Part shown: positions 53,701-62,590 of the stretch, piece by piece
Numbering within the stretch: position 1 is the stretch's first letter
Layout: each line of letters starts with the position of its first letter
Assembly: GCF_015831355.1 (NCBI RefSeq)
Contig: NZ_JADWYR010000001.1
Span: 1,240,001 to 1,304,000, forward strand
Length of the DNA: 64,000 nucleotides
Source: Panacibacter microcysteis
GTDB lineage: Bacteria; Bacteroidota; Bacteroidia; Chitinophagales; Chitinophagaceae
Direction: 5' to 3'
The notes under the pieces: generated by a model
What the model was told of the DNA's origin: nothing
The model's input: only the letters and a program-made list of their open reading frames with translations
Database searches by the model: none
Program-made: the position numbers and the translations under genes

Positions 53701-55645
53701 CCGGATTATATTTTACAAATATCTTTTGGTTGAATTGTGCACCATGATTTTTAATGATCACGGAATCGGGGTAAGTTCTGCCACTATCGATGGAAAAACT
53801 AAATCCTTTTAATGGTCCTACGATTGCATTGCCATCTGGCATAAATGCACCACCAACATACAACACCTGGAAAGTTGGCCCCTGAGCGCATGCCGTAGAA
53901 AATGGTTTAAGTTCAGTAGCAGTAAGCCCGGGTTTTTCACCTGCAACAGGTCTTCTTAATTCTACTATGGAGAATATTACATTTTCTGTACCCGTATTCG
54001 CGATGTAAAAATCGGCGCCGTTTTTACCACGATTGCCGAAATAGGCGTCTGTTAATGTTACAGAAGCTTTTTTCCATAACATACTTTTTGTGCCGCTCAC
54101 TGTCAGTGCTATTTTATCTGCATTATCAACACCATCGTACATTAAATTCCAACTGCCTGAGTTGTTGTCTAAGTATACTACTTCGAGAACAACCGGGTGG
54201 CTGCCAGTTAATGGCACATTGTTAAAGAACGTGTCTTCAATATTAAAGTAAAGTGCATCTTTTCCTTTAGCAAGATCGAAGCCGCGGCCATATTTACCAT
54301 ACATACTGTTCTTGTCAGCAGATTCTATGTTCCAGTAGCCAACACTGGTTTCGTTTGATTTTACCTGTTTGATGTATCGGTCGTAATTGCCTGAAAAAAG
54401 ATCCCAGCCAACATCGTTTGTACCTTTTGCTGAAAGATTTCCTAATTCATCACCCATTGCGATGTAAGTATCTTCGAGCTTTGCGCCGTTAGACGCGTAT
54501 TCACTGGCAATTTTTACATACCTGTTATCATTACCGCGCACCGCGTTGCCATATTTATTTTCGGGAAACCGAACCTTATCAGCGGCATCCAATACATCTT
54601 TCAAGGCACACATAGCATACACACTTTGTGTTGGATCTTTTTTGCCGGCATACCGGTTATAAAATCCGAATGCTGAATCGTAAATATTGTCGCCTATCTG
54701 GTCATAACCCTGGTTACTCCAATCAAGCCCCCAGTAAATACCATAACACATTAAGGCAAACATATTTTTTGCCGGGGCCTTTGTCCACCATGGAGCTTTG
54801 GTACTTCCACCAATTATTTCAGAACGCGATCTTACATACTCACCGTTTAAAATCTTTTTATTGAGTAAAGGATATAACCATCCCGCTTTTGTTTTTTCGT
54901 CATTTAATTGAAAACCTTTGCCAATAGAGCCAATTTTTATCCAACCGCCGGGGCAGTTCTGGAAAATCCAGGATGCCTGCTCTGGCCCGTTGTTCTTAGG
55001 ATTATGCAATACATATATCTTGGGGTTCGTGTTTTTATATTCATCATAAAACACCTGGCTGAATTCCTGGAATAATGCATAAAACTCTCCGTTGCCAATA
55101 CGGTACTGATAGTCGACATCTCCTTTATAACTTATATAATCACCGGTACTACCCAAACATGCCTGTACTGCCACAACCTGGTTACGTATGTAAGCAGGCA
55201 ATGATTCCACATGCTCTCTCACTTTATGAATCATGTCTTTGAAATATGATTTATAAAGTGCGTCTTTAAAATAAGGTGATTCCGCTATTATATTTCCTTT
55301 CCTGTCTTTTTGAATTACTTTAGGAACACCCTTACTGTACAACCATGTAGGAGCATCCTCTTCTGTATAAACCATGAATATAACAGGCAATTCATCATCA
55401 GCCCGTGCGGCAAGCTCTTTATCAAAACTTGTCCAATCCCAAGTATTCTCTGACGGCTGAATATCTGCCCATTTAAAGTTGCAAAGTCTGCCTTTTATCT
55501 CCGGATTTACGGTAGCCGATACCGGGTCACCAAAGGATTGCCATATTCCGTAACTGGTTGGAGTAACATCAGTAACCTGTGCAAATGCAGTTACCGACAT
55601 GAATGAGTAGATGATTGCACAAAGGCAAATCAGGCGGTTTTTCAT
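50723..55645 (-). CDS. Giant T9SS-exported protein: TIM-barrel-like domain plus 12 SprB-like repeats
   Basis: A 1640-residue protein with a signal peptide (ends VTAFAQ). Residues ~25-600 resemble a glycosidase TIM barrel ('NFKWADIQPSENTWDWTSFDKELAARADDELPVIFMVYTEEDAPTWLYSKG', VVAVQACLGSTGDYISYKG) plus a beta-sandwich; the catalytic residues are not clear. Next come 12 repeats: one long SprB type, six short ones with a TGxGNF motif, then five long ones. The C-terminus (LPNGLDVNNDRLQVAILNNPSP ... FASGMYIVRVIKG ... KIIKQ) is a type A type-IX-secretion sorting domain. It is probably surface-attached or secreted. It may act on glycans with the nearby GH16; that is inference. Confidence 0.8.
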   Translation of the reverse strand: MKNRLICLCAIIYSFMSVTAFAQVTDVTPTSYGIWQSFGDPVSATVNPEIKGRLCNFKWADIQPSENTWDWTSFDKELAARADDELPVIFMVYTEEDAPTWLYSKGVPKVIQKDRKGNIIAESPYFKDALYKSYFKDMIHKVREHVESLPAYIRNQVVAVQACLGSTGDYISYKGDVDYQYRIGNGEFYALFQEFSQVFYDEYKNTNPKIYVLHNPKNNGPEQASWIFQNCPGGWIKIGSIGKGFQLNDEKTKAGWLYPLLNKKILNGEYVRSRSEIIGGSTKAPWWTKAPAKNMFALMCYGIYWGLDWSNQGYDQIGDNIYDSAFGFYNRYAGKKDPTQSVYAMCALKDVLDAADKVRFPENKYGNAVRGNDNRYVKIASEYASNGAKLEDTYIAMGDELGNLSAKGTNDVGWDLFSGNYDRYIKQVKSNETSVGYWNIESADKNSMYGKYGRGFDLAKGKDALYFNIEDTFFNNVPLTGSHPVVLEVVYLDNNSGSWNLMYDGVDNADKIALTVSGTKSMLWKKASVTLTDAYFGNRGKNGADFYIANTGTENVIFSIVELRRPVAGEKPGLTATELKPFSTACAQGPTFQVLYVGGAFMPDGNAIVGPLKGFSFSIDSGRTYPDSVIIKNHGAQFNQKIFVKYNPAAEGVFNGAIPVRADNVEPISVNVTASSVNSSPQLSQTVKNVSCFGANDGSIDLTCKGGIGPFTYSWAGVSNFKASSEDISNLAPGNYIVTVTSPGGCTAKTTIEIKSPKALLINANAPQIPANEFSTNVNVTATGGVAPYTGTGNFVVTPGTYTYKITDANGCSASADVTVTKSAGALSAFASSKNISCHGGFTTITVNAQGGKTPYKGTGDFIVSAGTYTYVVKDANGVESSVTVTVTEPPVLNALTEQEAILCNGDTATITVSATGGVTPYTGVGNFSVRAGVYSYTVVDANGCRAVKTINVPQPTKLKASVAANEILCNGNTTDVVVSASGGVAPYTGTGNFAVTAGTHEFAVKDNNGCEALKSVEIVEPQPLQVNASAAPLVENKATTTVNIAATGGVAPYSGVGNFEAAPGTYSYVITDANGCKANTSVTVSNSEVKPLVINVTAKDILCAGGTTNVNVVARGGIEPYAGTGTFSVTAGTYTYTVTDANGSTAQSTISITEPQPLAVSFNDMADIAACQGASVAIAVDVTGGTAPYQYNLNAGAYQSSKEFKNLADGAYTIIVKDDNGCLASTSAVVNKVPAMRAWLTEVLDVSQCGFADGSVTVANQGGIGPFLYSIDGDTYQASNIFANLPENDYTISVKDGRGCGTTALTTVAREGELKLSVTNNIPVSACSNNDGELTVSASGGSGSYQYCVNGQPFKKNNVFGSLAAGDYTVTVQDWRGCSKSITVTVNKIAPLAAKIQSVINAGSCSNDGSLTMSVSGGTAPYTYSVNGGAAQNSNVFNQLAAGIYKVNVADARGCMSTVMATISKHAQPELSLTATDASCVSAADGTITANISGGIAPYRFSIDGKPFANSNVFANLRAGKHIVSIEDSKGCSATAGITVMEGTGNCGPSLPNGLDVNNDRLQVAILNNPSPTNFTLVTNSLNNDKLDVYVIDVTGKVIYKTTGSSNQRYVFGSDFASGMYIVRVIKGVQVADTKIIKQ

Positions 55646-55971
55646 AAACCTGGAATTTGGATATTAGATATTGGATGTAAGCCTGCCGAAACAGGTAGTG
55701 CAAGTTAAAACGTACATTTAGTTAATTGCGGGTGTAAACATTAAAATGTGCTTAACGACCCTCTGTTTAACTACAACATGTCAACTCACAAAGCTTAATA
55801 CGCTTCATCGCCTGATAAATTGCCTTTTAAACAACGTTTAACCCAATTTCTTATCAACATTAACCGATATATAATTTTTTTTTCTATTTGATAAAGGAAA
55901 ATTTCACAAAAAATACAAGCAAGCAATTAATCACATAATTTAAGGGCTCATACAACCATAAATAATTTTAT
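55646..55971. other. Promoter-bearing gap between divergent genes
   Basis: 326 bp, AT-rich, between the starts of the giant protein gene and the second GH16 gene. It contains TTTGGATATTAGATATTGGATG at 55657-55678, related to the CCAATATCC repeat near 12050. No clear TAnnTTTG box or gene was found. Confidence 0.45.
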
Positions 55972-57165
55972 ATGCTCCGCTTGTCACCGACGATTCTTTT
56001 ATGTTGCTATTGTACCTGCTTCATATCTTGTAGCAAAAGTGATAATAACAGCTCCGGCACACTGCCGGCGGTTTCTGTAAACAGTGTTTCCCAGGAACGT
56101 ACGCTTACTAATTCAACATTCAGGTTTACTGTATCGCTGGATAAGGCTGCTACCGCCGATGCTACTGTTAACTACAAAACCATTGCGGCCACCGCAACAG
56201 AAGATGAAGATTACGAAGCCGTGTCCGGAACGATAACAATAGCAAAAGGCCAGTCCCAGGCAAATTTCGAAGTACAGGTTACAGGCGACAGCCTGAGAAA
56301 AGAAGACGAATTTTTTTATGTACAACTCGAAAACCCCAAGAATTGTGTGCTTGGCAGTAAAGCCAAAGGCTCAGGAAATATTATCAATGCAAATGGCCTC
56401 TACTTCCCGGTAGATAACAGCGGGTATACATCTCCCGCCAGCTATGCAGGTTATTCACTTGTATGGAGCGATGAGTTTGATGGTACCCTTATAAGTGATG
56501 CAAACTGGCAATTTGAAGCGGGCAACAATAATGGCTGGGGAAACAATGAACTGGAATACTATACCAACCGGTCTCAAAATGCTTTTGTTTCGCAGGGCAA
56601 TCTTATTATAGAAGCAAGAAAAGAAAGTTTTCAAACCAGCAATTATACGTCTGCAAGGATGATTACAAAAGGCAATAAAGAATTTACCTACGGCCGTGTA
56701 GATATAAGAGCAAAATTGCCAAAAGGTAAAGGAATCTGGCCCGCATTGTGGATGCTGGGCAGCAACATTAGCAGCGTAAGCTGGCCTGCGTGCGGTGAAA
56801 TTGACATTATGGAGCTCGTGGGGCACGAACCTAATAAAGTGTACGGCACTTTGCATTGGGGAACTTCAGCAGCGGTGCACGATTCAAAGGGTGCTGGCTA
56901 TACCTTAGGCGCAGGCTCTTTTGACGAAGCTTTTCATGTGTATAGCCTTATCTGGACAGCAGACAGTTTGAAGATTTATCTTGATAACAATATTGAGGTT
57001 TTTAAAATCAGCCGCACAGAAATATCTACCGGCAACTACCCGTTCGATAAAAGCTTCTTTTTTATTTTCAATATTGCGGTAGGTGGTAACTGGCCCGGAA
57101 GTCCGGATGATACAACCGTGTTTCCACAACGAATGGTAGTAGATTATATTCGGGTATTTCAATAA
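55972..57165 (+). CDS. Calx-beta plus GH16 endo-beta-glucanase lipoprotein
   Basis: A 397-residue lipoprotein (lipobox FISCSK). Residues ~35-125 form a Calx-beta-like domain ('FRFTVSLDKAATADATVNYKTIAATATEDEDYEAVSGTITIAKGQS', typical Glu-Asp calcium residues). GH16 follows from 'LVWSDEFDG' with the catalytic motif GEIDIMELVGHEP (E276 nucleophile, E281 acid/base). It resembles the GH16 at 1700-2542 and likely has a beta-1,3-glucan substrate. It has no other sugar genes beside it except the divergent giant T9SS protein. A repeat copy follows the stop codon 6 bp later. Confidence 0.88.
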   Translation: MLRLSPTILLCCYCTCFISCSKSDNNSSGTLPAVSVNSVSQERTLTNSTFRFTVSLDKAATADATVNYKTIAATATEDEDYEAVSGTITIAKGQSQANFEVQVTGDSLRKEDEFFYVQLENPKNCVLGSKAKGSGNIINANGLYFPVDNSGYTSPASYAGYSLVWSDEFDGTLISDANWQFEAGNNNGWGNNELEYYTNRSQNAFVSQGNLIIEARKESFQTSNYTSARMITKGNKEFTYGRVDIRAKLPKGKGIWPALWMLGSNISSVSWPACGEIDIMELVGHEPNKVYGTLHWGTSAAVHDSKGAGYTLGAGSFDEAFHVYSLIWTADSLKIYLDNNIEVFKISRTEISTGNYPFDKSFFFIFNIAVGGNWPGSPDDTTVFPQRMVVDYIRVFQ

Positions 57166-57171
57166 TAGTAT

Positions 57172-57223
57172 GGCATAAGCTGTAGTATAAGCATTGAGCT
57201 TTTGTTGTGTCACTCACTTGTGC
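57172..57223 (-). repeat. 52-bp intergenic repeat, copy 23 (A type)
   Basis: Core at 57204-57223 (GCAC head). Left flank ends GCTGAATAGCGTACCAGCC on its own strand. It is head-to-head with copy 24. Confidence 0.86.
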
Positions 57224-57350
57224 GGCTGGTACGCTATTCAGCTCGCCGGGCACAGTTTGGTTACTGCTTGTTTTAAGCTGGCAATACAAAGTTTGTAACG
57301 CTTTTGCCTTTTCGAAGTATTAGCGGCCTTGTGCTGCATACTGATCTTCA

Positions 57351-57402
57351 GTACAAGTGAGTGACACAACAGGCGATGCCACATGCACTGTTGCCGGCTA
57401 CC
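57351..57402 (+). repeat. 52-bp intergenic repeat, copy 24 (A type)
   Basis: Core at 57351-57370, tail GCCGGCTACC. 7 bp before the metH second-half stop codon. The convergent gap 57166-57409 holds only this pair. Confidence 0.9.
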
Positions 57403-57409
57403 AAATATC

Positions 57410-60100
57410 TTAATCTAAAATTGGCCTTAGCCAGCGTTCCGCTTCTTCAAGCGTCATATTTTTACGCGTTGCATAATCTTCTAACTGGTCGCGGCTTATT
57501 TTACCTACTCCGAAATACTGGCTTTGCGGGTGACTGAAATACCAGCCGCAAACACTTGCAGCGGGGTACATTGCCAATGACTCTGTTAATGAAATACCGG
57601 TTTTTTCAGTTGCCTGCAGCAAGCCGAAAAGTTTATATTTTTCTGTATGGTCCGGGCATGCAGGGTAGCCGGGCGCGGGCCTGATGCCTGTGTATTTTTC
57701 TTTGATCAGCTCTTCGTTTGATAAAGTTTCATCGTTTGCATAACCCCAGTATTCTTTACGCACCTTTTCATGCAGACACTCGGCAAAAGCTTCAGCCAGC
57801 CTGTCGCACAATGCCTGCAGCATAATTTTATTGTAATCGTCGTGCTGTGCCTCAAAGTTTTTTATGTGTTGTTCAATTCCCTTGATGGTTACAGCAAATG
57901 CGCCAATATGATCTTTGGTTGTTTGTAAAGGAGAAATAAAATCTGCCAGCGAGAGGTTTGGCTGGCCTTCAGCCTTTTTTACCTGTTGCCGTAGTGACTC
58001 AAGTTTTACTTCCCCGCCATTGTCTTCAACAGCAATAGTATCACTGCCAACACGTATGGCCGGCCAGAAACCAACTACCCCGGAAGCAGTAAGCCAGCTT
58101 TCATTGACAATTCGATCAAGCAGGGCATTGGCATCATTGTATAATTTGGTAGCTTCTTTGCCAACCACTTTATCAGTAAGAATATCAGGGAAATTTCCAT
58201 GCATTTCCCATGCTATAAAGAACGGCTTCCAGTCTATATAGCTACGTAATTCTGCAAGGGAGAAATTATCTAATTGTTTTGTACCTGTAAAAGTTGGTTG
58301 CGGTGCAACATAGTTTTCCCAGTCTGTTTTTACATGGTTGGCAGCAGCTTCTGCGTAAGACAGGTATTGCTTTACGGGCTTTTTATTTTCGAAATTATCT
58401 TTTAGCTTTTTATACTCTTCTGTTATGTTGTTTAGAAAAGCAGGCTTTTGTTCTTTGCTTAATAATGAACCTGCTACTGTAACACTGCGGGATGCATCTA
58501 ATACATGCACAACACCATTACCATATTGTGGTGCAATCTTTACGGCCGTATGCATACGTGAAGTTGTAGCTCCACCAATGAGTAAAGGTTGCTTCATATT
58601 GCGCCGTTTCATTTCGTGCGCAATATGTACCATTTCATCAAGAGAGGGTGTAATTAAACCGCTAAGGCCTATTATGTCTGCGTTTATTTTTTCTGCTTCG
58701 TCGAGAATCTTATCTGCAGGCACCATTACACCCATGTCTTTGATATTGTAACCATTGCAGCCTAATACTACTCCTACAATGTTTTTTCCAATATCATGTA
58801 CATCTCCTTTTACTGTAGCCAAAAGAATGGTAGGCACGTTGCCACTTTGGGCGGCGGGGTTTGCTCTCTTTTCTTCTTCTATAAAAGGTGTTAGCCATGC
58901 AACGCTCTTTTTCATTACCCGGGCACTCTTTACAACCTGCGGCAAAAACATTTTACCTGCACCAAAAAGATCCCCTACCACGTTCATACCTGCCATTAAC
59001 GGCCCTTCAATTACTTCTAGTGGTTTATTGTACTTCAACCTGGCTTCTTCGGTATCTGCATCTATATATTCTGTTATGCCGTTTATAAGCGCATGCTTTA
59101 AACGATCTTCCACATCAGCGTTGCGCCAGGCTTCATCCTTTACTGTTTCTTTCCCTTTTGCTTTTACCGTTTCGGCAAATATGATCAATTGTTCTGTTGC
59201 TTCATTGTTTTCATTATTTCGATTTAGCAAAACATCTTCGCATAGTTCGCGCAGGCGTGGTTCTATCTCATCGTAAACAACCAGCTGTCCGGCATTTACA
59301 ATACCCATATCCATACCTGCTTTTATTGCATGGTATAAAAACACGCTGTGTATAGCTTCTCTTACATGATCGTTACCACGAAAAGAAAAGGAGACATTGC
59401 TTACGCCGCCACTCACTTTTGTAAGCGGCATAAGTGCTTTAATTTCACGTGTGGCTTCTATAAAATCTACAGCATAGTTATTATGTTCTTCTATGCCGGT
59501 AGCAACTGCAAATATGTTTGGATCAAAAATAATATCCTGCGGGTTGAATCCTACTTGCTCAACAAGGATATCGTAAGCACGTTTACAAATTTGCACTTTG
59601 CGTTCTTTGGTATCAGCCTGCCCCACTTCATCAAAAGCCATAACGATTACAGCGGCACCAAAAGCCTGGCATATATATGCCTGTTGTATAAATTTTTCTT
59701 CCCCTTCTTTTAATGAAATTGAGTTTACAATACACTTGCCCTGTACGCATTTTAAACCGGCTTCAATTATTTCAAACTTTGAAGAATCGATCATTACGGG
59801 GATCTTTGCAATATCCGGCTCACTTTGCAACAGGTTAAGAAAAGTGGTCATAGCCTTTATGCCATCAAGCAAAGCATCATCCATGTTTACATCAAGTATC
59901 TGAGCACCGTTTTCCACCTGTTGCCGGGCAACGCTCAATGCTTCTTCATATTTGTTTTCCCTTATAAGCCTGGCAAATTTTTTAGAGCCGGTTACGTTTG
60001 TACGCTCTCCTACATTTACAAAATTTGTTTCGGGTCTGATGGTTAAAGGCTCCAGGCCACTTAAACGCAAATATGGTTTTATATAGATCGTGTTACTCAT
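57410..60100 (-). CDS. metH: Methionine synthase, C-terminal part (pterin, B12, AdoMet domains)
   Basis: An 896-residue protein covering the second to fourth modules of MetH. '[19 protein letters not shown]' opens the methyl-THF (pterin) domain; '[22 protein letters not shown]' is the B12 cap; [18 protein letters not shown] carries the cobalamin-ligand His (about residue 435); the C-terminal activation domain has '[18 protein letters not shown]' and [18 protein letters not shown]. The homocysteine domain is in a separate gene (61188-62204). The two proteins total 1234 residues, close to the 1227 of E. coli MetH. Its start overlaps the DUF1016 gene stop by 4 bp (ATGA). Confidence 0.95.
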   Translation of the reverse strand: MSNTIYIKPYLRLSGLEPLTIRPETNFVNVGERTNVTGSKKFARLIRENKYEEALSVARQQVENGAQILDVNMDDALLDGIKAMTTFLNLLQSEPDIAKIPVMIDSSKFEIIEAGLKCVQGKCIVNSISLKEGEEKFIQQAYICQAFGAAVIVMAFDEVGQADTKERKVQICKRAYDILVEQVGFNPQDIIFDPNIFAVATGIEEHNNYAVDFIEATREIKALMPLTKVSGGVSNVSFSFRGNDHVREAIHSVFLYHAIKAGMDMGIVNAGQLVVYDEIEPRLRELCEDVLLNRNNENNEATEQLIIFAETVKAKGKETVKDEAWRNADVEDRLKHALINGITEYIDADTEEARLKYNKPLEVIEGPLMAGMNVVGDLFGAGKMFLPQVVKSARVMKKSVAWLTPFIEEEKRANPAAQSGNVPTILLATVKGDVHDIGKNIVGVVLGCNGYNIKDMGVMVPADKILDEAEKINADIIGLSGLITPSLDEMVHIAHEMKRRNMKQPLLIGGATTSRMHTAVKIAPQYGNGVVHVLDASRSVTVAGSLLSKEQKPAFLNNITEEYKKLKDNFENKKPVKQYLSYAEAAANHVKTDWENYVAPQPTFTGTKQLDNFSLAELRSYIDWKPFFIAWEMHGNFPDILTDKVVGKEATKLYNDANALLDRIVNESWLTASGVVGFWPAIRVGSDTIAVEDNGGEVKLESLRQQVKKAEGQPNLSLADFISPLQTTKDHIGAFAVTIKGIEQHIKNFEAQHDDYNKIMLQALCDRLAEAFAECLHEKVRKEYWGYANDETLSNEELIKEKYTGIRPAPGYPACPDHTEKYKLFGLLQATEKTGISLTESLAMYPAASVCGWYFSHPQSQYFGVGKISRDQLEDYATRKNMTLEEAERWLRPILD

Positions 60101-61182
60101 GATTTTTCGTTTACTGAATATACCACTTCAGGTTCCATCAATAGTTTTAGTTCTGATTTATCGGGAAGATATGTTTTGTATTTACTAGCAAAGATCTGAC
60201 TGCCTTTTGGCAATGTATATTTTACAATGCTTTCCTTTTTGTTTTTACATAGTATTATGCCAATTGTTTTACTTTCTGTGTCTTCTTTCATTTCTTCATC
60301 AAAGTAGTTTACATACATCTGCATTTGGCCAATGTCCTGGTGCTTTAGTTCACCTATCTTTAAATCTATTAAAATAAAACAACGAAGTATACGATGATAA
60401 AATACCAGGTCTATAAAATAATGATCTTCATCAAAAGTTATACGGTATTGCCTGCCTACGAATAAGAAGCCTTTACCTAATTCTCTTAAAAATTCTTCGA
60501 GCTTGGTTATAATTGCGTTTTCAAGATCATTTTCAGAATACGATTCATGTTCTTTCAACATCAGGAATTCGAGAATGTATGGATCTTTTACAATATCTGC
60601 TGCTGAGGCAATTACCTGACCTTTATTGCTCAGTTCTTTTACTTTCTTTTTATTTCTGCTTAAACTTAATCTTTCAAATAAAGCACTATCAAATTGTCTT
60701 TTTAGCTCACGAACACTCCAGCCTTCACTTATTGCTTCTTTCTCATAAAAACTTCTTTCATTACTATTCTCTATTCTTAGCAACAGTACATAATGAGACC
60801 AGCTTAACTTAAATGTGTTCAGAGGTTTCAATTTCCGAGACAGTGTCTCGGATTTTTTGATATTCTTTTTTGAAGCAACAGATTTCCGAGACGGTGTCTC
60901 GGAAATCTTATAGGTACTGTAAAACTTTCGCATGTTCTCCAGGTTATCTACTGAAAACCCTTTGCCAAACTCCTTTGTAAGTTTGAGTGAAAGATCTTTT
61001 AAAGTATTGGCTGCATACTGTGCCCGCTGTTTACCGCTCTGTTCATAATCAACAATCATTCTACCTATTTCGAAGTAGGTCTCTACCATTTTTGTATTAA
61101 TGGTTTTGACAATATCATTCCTGGAGCGCTCAACAAGCGTCCTTATATTTTTAAAAAGTGATACCGGAGCTTTTGTAAGCAT
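60097..61182 (-). CDS. DUF1016/YhcG-type PDDEXK nuclease-like protein
   Basis: A 361-residue protein. The N-terminal half is a helical DUF1016-N domain ('[56 protein letters not shown]', '[38 protein letters not shown]'). The C-terminal half is the YhcG nuclease-like domain: '[60 protein letters not shown]', with D..IDLK fitting the PD-(D/E)xK pattern. Such proteins are found near mobile elements and defence islands. It sits between the two metH parts with 5-bp and -4-bp junctions. Two palindromic repeats lie in its coding sequence. Confidence 0.88.
   Translation of the reverse strand: MLTKAPVSLFKNIRTLVERSRNDIVKTINTKMVETYFEIGRMIVDYEQSGKQRAQYAANTLKDLSLKLTKEFGKGFSVDNLENMRKFYSTYKISETPSRKSVASKKNIKKSETLSRKLKPLNTFKLSWSHYVLLLRIENSNERSFYEKEAISEGWSVRELKRQFDSALFERLSLSRNKKKVKELSNKGQVIASAADIVKDPYILEFLMLKEHESYSENDLENAIITKLEEFLRELGKGFLFVGRQYRITFDEDHYFIDLVFYHRILRCFILIDLKIGELKHQDIGQMQMYVNYFDEEMKEDTESKTIGIILCKNKKESIVKYTLPKGSQIFASKYKTYLPDKSELKLLMEPEVVYSVNEKS
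60835..60851. repeat. Coding palindrome 1 in the DUF1016 gene
   Basis: CCGAGACA/TGTCTCGG, 8-bp arms around one base. Within the gene it encodes part of the KSETLSRK segment. Confidence 0.85.
60881..60907. repeat. Coding palindrome 2 in the DUF1016 gene
   Basis: GATTTCCGAGAC/GTCTCGGAAATC, perfect 12-bp arms around GGT. It shares the CCGAGAC...GTCTCGG core with palindrome 1, 46 bp away, and encodes ISETPSRKS. Confidence 0.9.
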
Positions 61183-61187
61183 ACAAA

Positions 61188-62204
61188 TCAGGCAAGTTCG
61201 TTTTCAACAACTGGTAGTACTCTTGGTGTAATATTTTTTACATGGTCAGCAATATGTTTTATATGATCCGGCGTTGTACCACAGCAACCGCCAACAATAT
61301 TTACAAAACCTTCTGCCGCCCACTCTTCCAGGAAATGTGCGGTTTGTGCTGGCTGTTCATCATACTCACCCATTGCATTGGGCAGGCCGGCATTAGGATA
61401 TGCAGAAACGTAACATGACGCAATTTGTGACAGCTCTTCTATATGACCACGCATTTCTTTTGCGCCCAGCGCACAATTTAGCCCAACGCTTAAAGGCCGT
61501 GCATGCGCCACAGAATTATAAAATGCCTCAAGTGTTTGGCCGCTCAGCGTTCTGCCACTTGCGTCTGTAATGGTGCCGCTTATCATTACCGGCAATTCCG
61601 GCTTGCCGGTTTCTCTAAAATATTTTTTTATAGCGTAAATGGCAGCTTTTGCATTCAGTGTATCAAAAATAGTTTCTACCAATAGTACATCTGCACCGCC
61701 GTCTACAAGCCCCTTTATTTGCGTATAGTATGCCGCTACCACTTCATCAAACGTTACGGCCCTGAAACCAGGATTGTTTACATCTGGCGAAAGGCTGAGC
61801 GTTTTATTCAATGGGCCAATAGCACCTGCTACAAATCTTGGTTTATGAGGGTCTTTTTGCGTGTACTCATCTGCAGCTTCTTTTGCACACTGCGCAGCCG
61901 CAACATTTAATTCATACGCCAGATCTTCCATGTGGTAATCTGCCTGTGCAATGGATGTACTGCTGAATGTATTGGTCTCAATAATGTCTGCACCGGCTTC
62001 TAAATATTGCTTGTGAATAGCTTTTATTACTGCAGGCTTTGTAATACAGAGCAAATCATTGTTGCCTTTCACATCACTCTTCCAGTCTTTAAATCTTTCT
62101 CCGCGGTAGTCTGCTTCGGTAAGTTTGTAACGCTGTATCATGGTACCCATTGCACCATCTATAATAAGTATTCGTTCTTTTAAACAATCTTTGATCGTTT
62201 TCAT
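61188..62204 (-). CDS. metH: Methionine synthase, homocysteine-binding part
   Basis: A 338-residue protein holding only the homocysteine S-methyltransferase domain of MetH: '[17 protein letters not shown]' at the start, '[20 protein letters not shown]', [12 protein letters not shown] (first zinc Cys) and '[14 protein letters not shown]' (the Cys pair that completes the zinc site). It works with the 896-residue part encoded downstream. A leader of roughly 350 bp with two repeat copies separates it from its predicted promoter. Confidence 0.95.
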   Translation of the reverse strand: MKTIKDCLKERILIIDGAMGTMIQRYKLTEADYRGERFKDWKSDVKGNNDLLCITKPAVIKAIHKQYLEAGADIIETNTFSSTSIAQADYHMEDLAYELNVAAAQCAKEAADEYTQKDPHKPRFVAGAIGPLNKTLSLSPDVNNPGFRAVTFDEVVAAYYTQIKGLVDGGADVLLVETIFDTLNAKAAIYAIKKYFRETGKPELPVMISGTITDASGRTLSGQTLEAFYNSVAHARPLSVGLNCALGAKEMRGHIEELSQIASCYVSAYPNAGLPNAMGEYDEQPAQTAHFLEEWAAEGFVNIVGGCCGTTPDHIKHIADHVKNITPRVLPVVENELA

Positions 62205-62221
62205 ACTTCCTGTTTTTTTAT

Positions 62222-62273
62222 GTACCCGGCGGTTGTATGTTTAATCAGCTGCTGTTGCGTCGCACTCTTGTAC
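62222..62273 (-). repeat. 52-bp intergenic repeat, copy 25 (B type)
   Basis: Core at 62254-62273 (AGTGCGACGC variant), tail GCCGGGTAC; complete 52 nt. 17 bp upstream of the metH start. Confidence 0.9.
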
Positions 62274-62395
62274 TGTATAACATTATTCAACTGTTCCGGT
62301 TGTAACTGCGTATTGCATATTTAAACCTGTGCAGACTGTAACAGCATACGATAATTGTTTACCGCACGCTGGTTGTGCTGCTCATTGATCTTACA

Positions 62396-62447
62396 GTACA
62401 AGTGAGTGACACAACAGGCGTTGCCACAGGTGCTGCAGCCGGCTACA
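62396..62447 (+). repeat. 52-bp intergenic repeat, copy 26 (A type)
   Basis: Core at 62396-62415, tail GCCGGCTAC. Head-to-head with copy 25, 122 bp apart. Both lie in the predicted metH leader. Confidence 0.9.
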
Positions 62448-62558
62448 TAATCAATCTAAAAAACGTAGGGAAAACTTTGTGTGAGTGAGTATATTCCTTG
62501 CGTTTATTAGTTCAGATTTTTGCAGGCCGAACAATAAACAAATCTGCCTGAGTGGCTG

Positions 62559-62590
62559 CAAAGTTAATGCTGTTGCAGATGTTATACAAA
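62559..62590 (-). promoter_or_regulatory. Promoter of the metH operon (TTTG-N20-TAACTTTG)
   Basis: On the minus strand TTTG (62590-62587) is followed after 20 bp by TAACTTTG (62566-62559), an excellent match to the Bacteroidota sigma consensus. Transcription would start near 62550, giving a ~350-nt leader. Confidence 0.72.

Noticed and set aside
60097-61182. Complete defence island or restriction system
   Set aside because: Only the single DUF1016 gene is present, surrounded by metabolic genes; no methylase, toxin-antitoxin or helicase partner is visible.
2700-62447. CRISPR array or direct-repeat array
   Set aside because: Copies are spread over 60 kb in both orientations with gene-sized, irregular gaps, and no cas genes are present.
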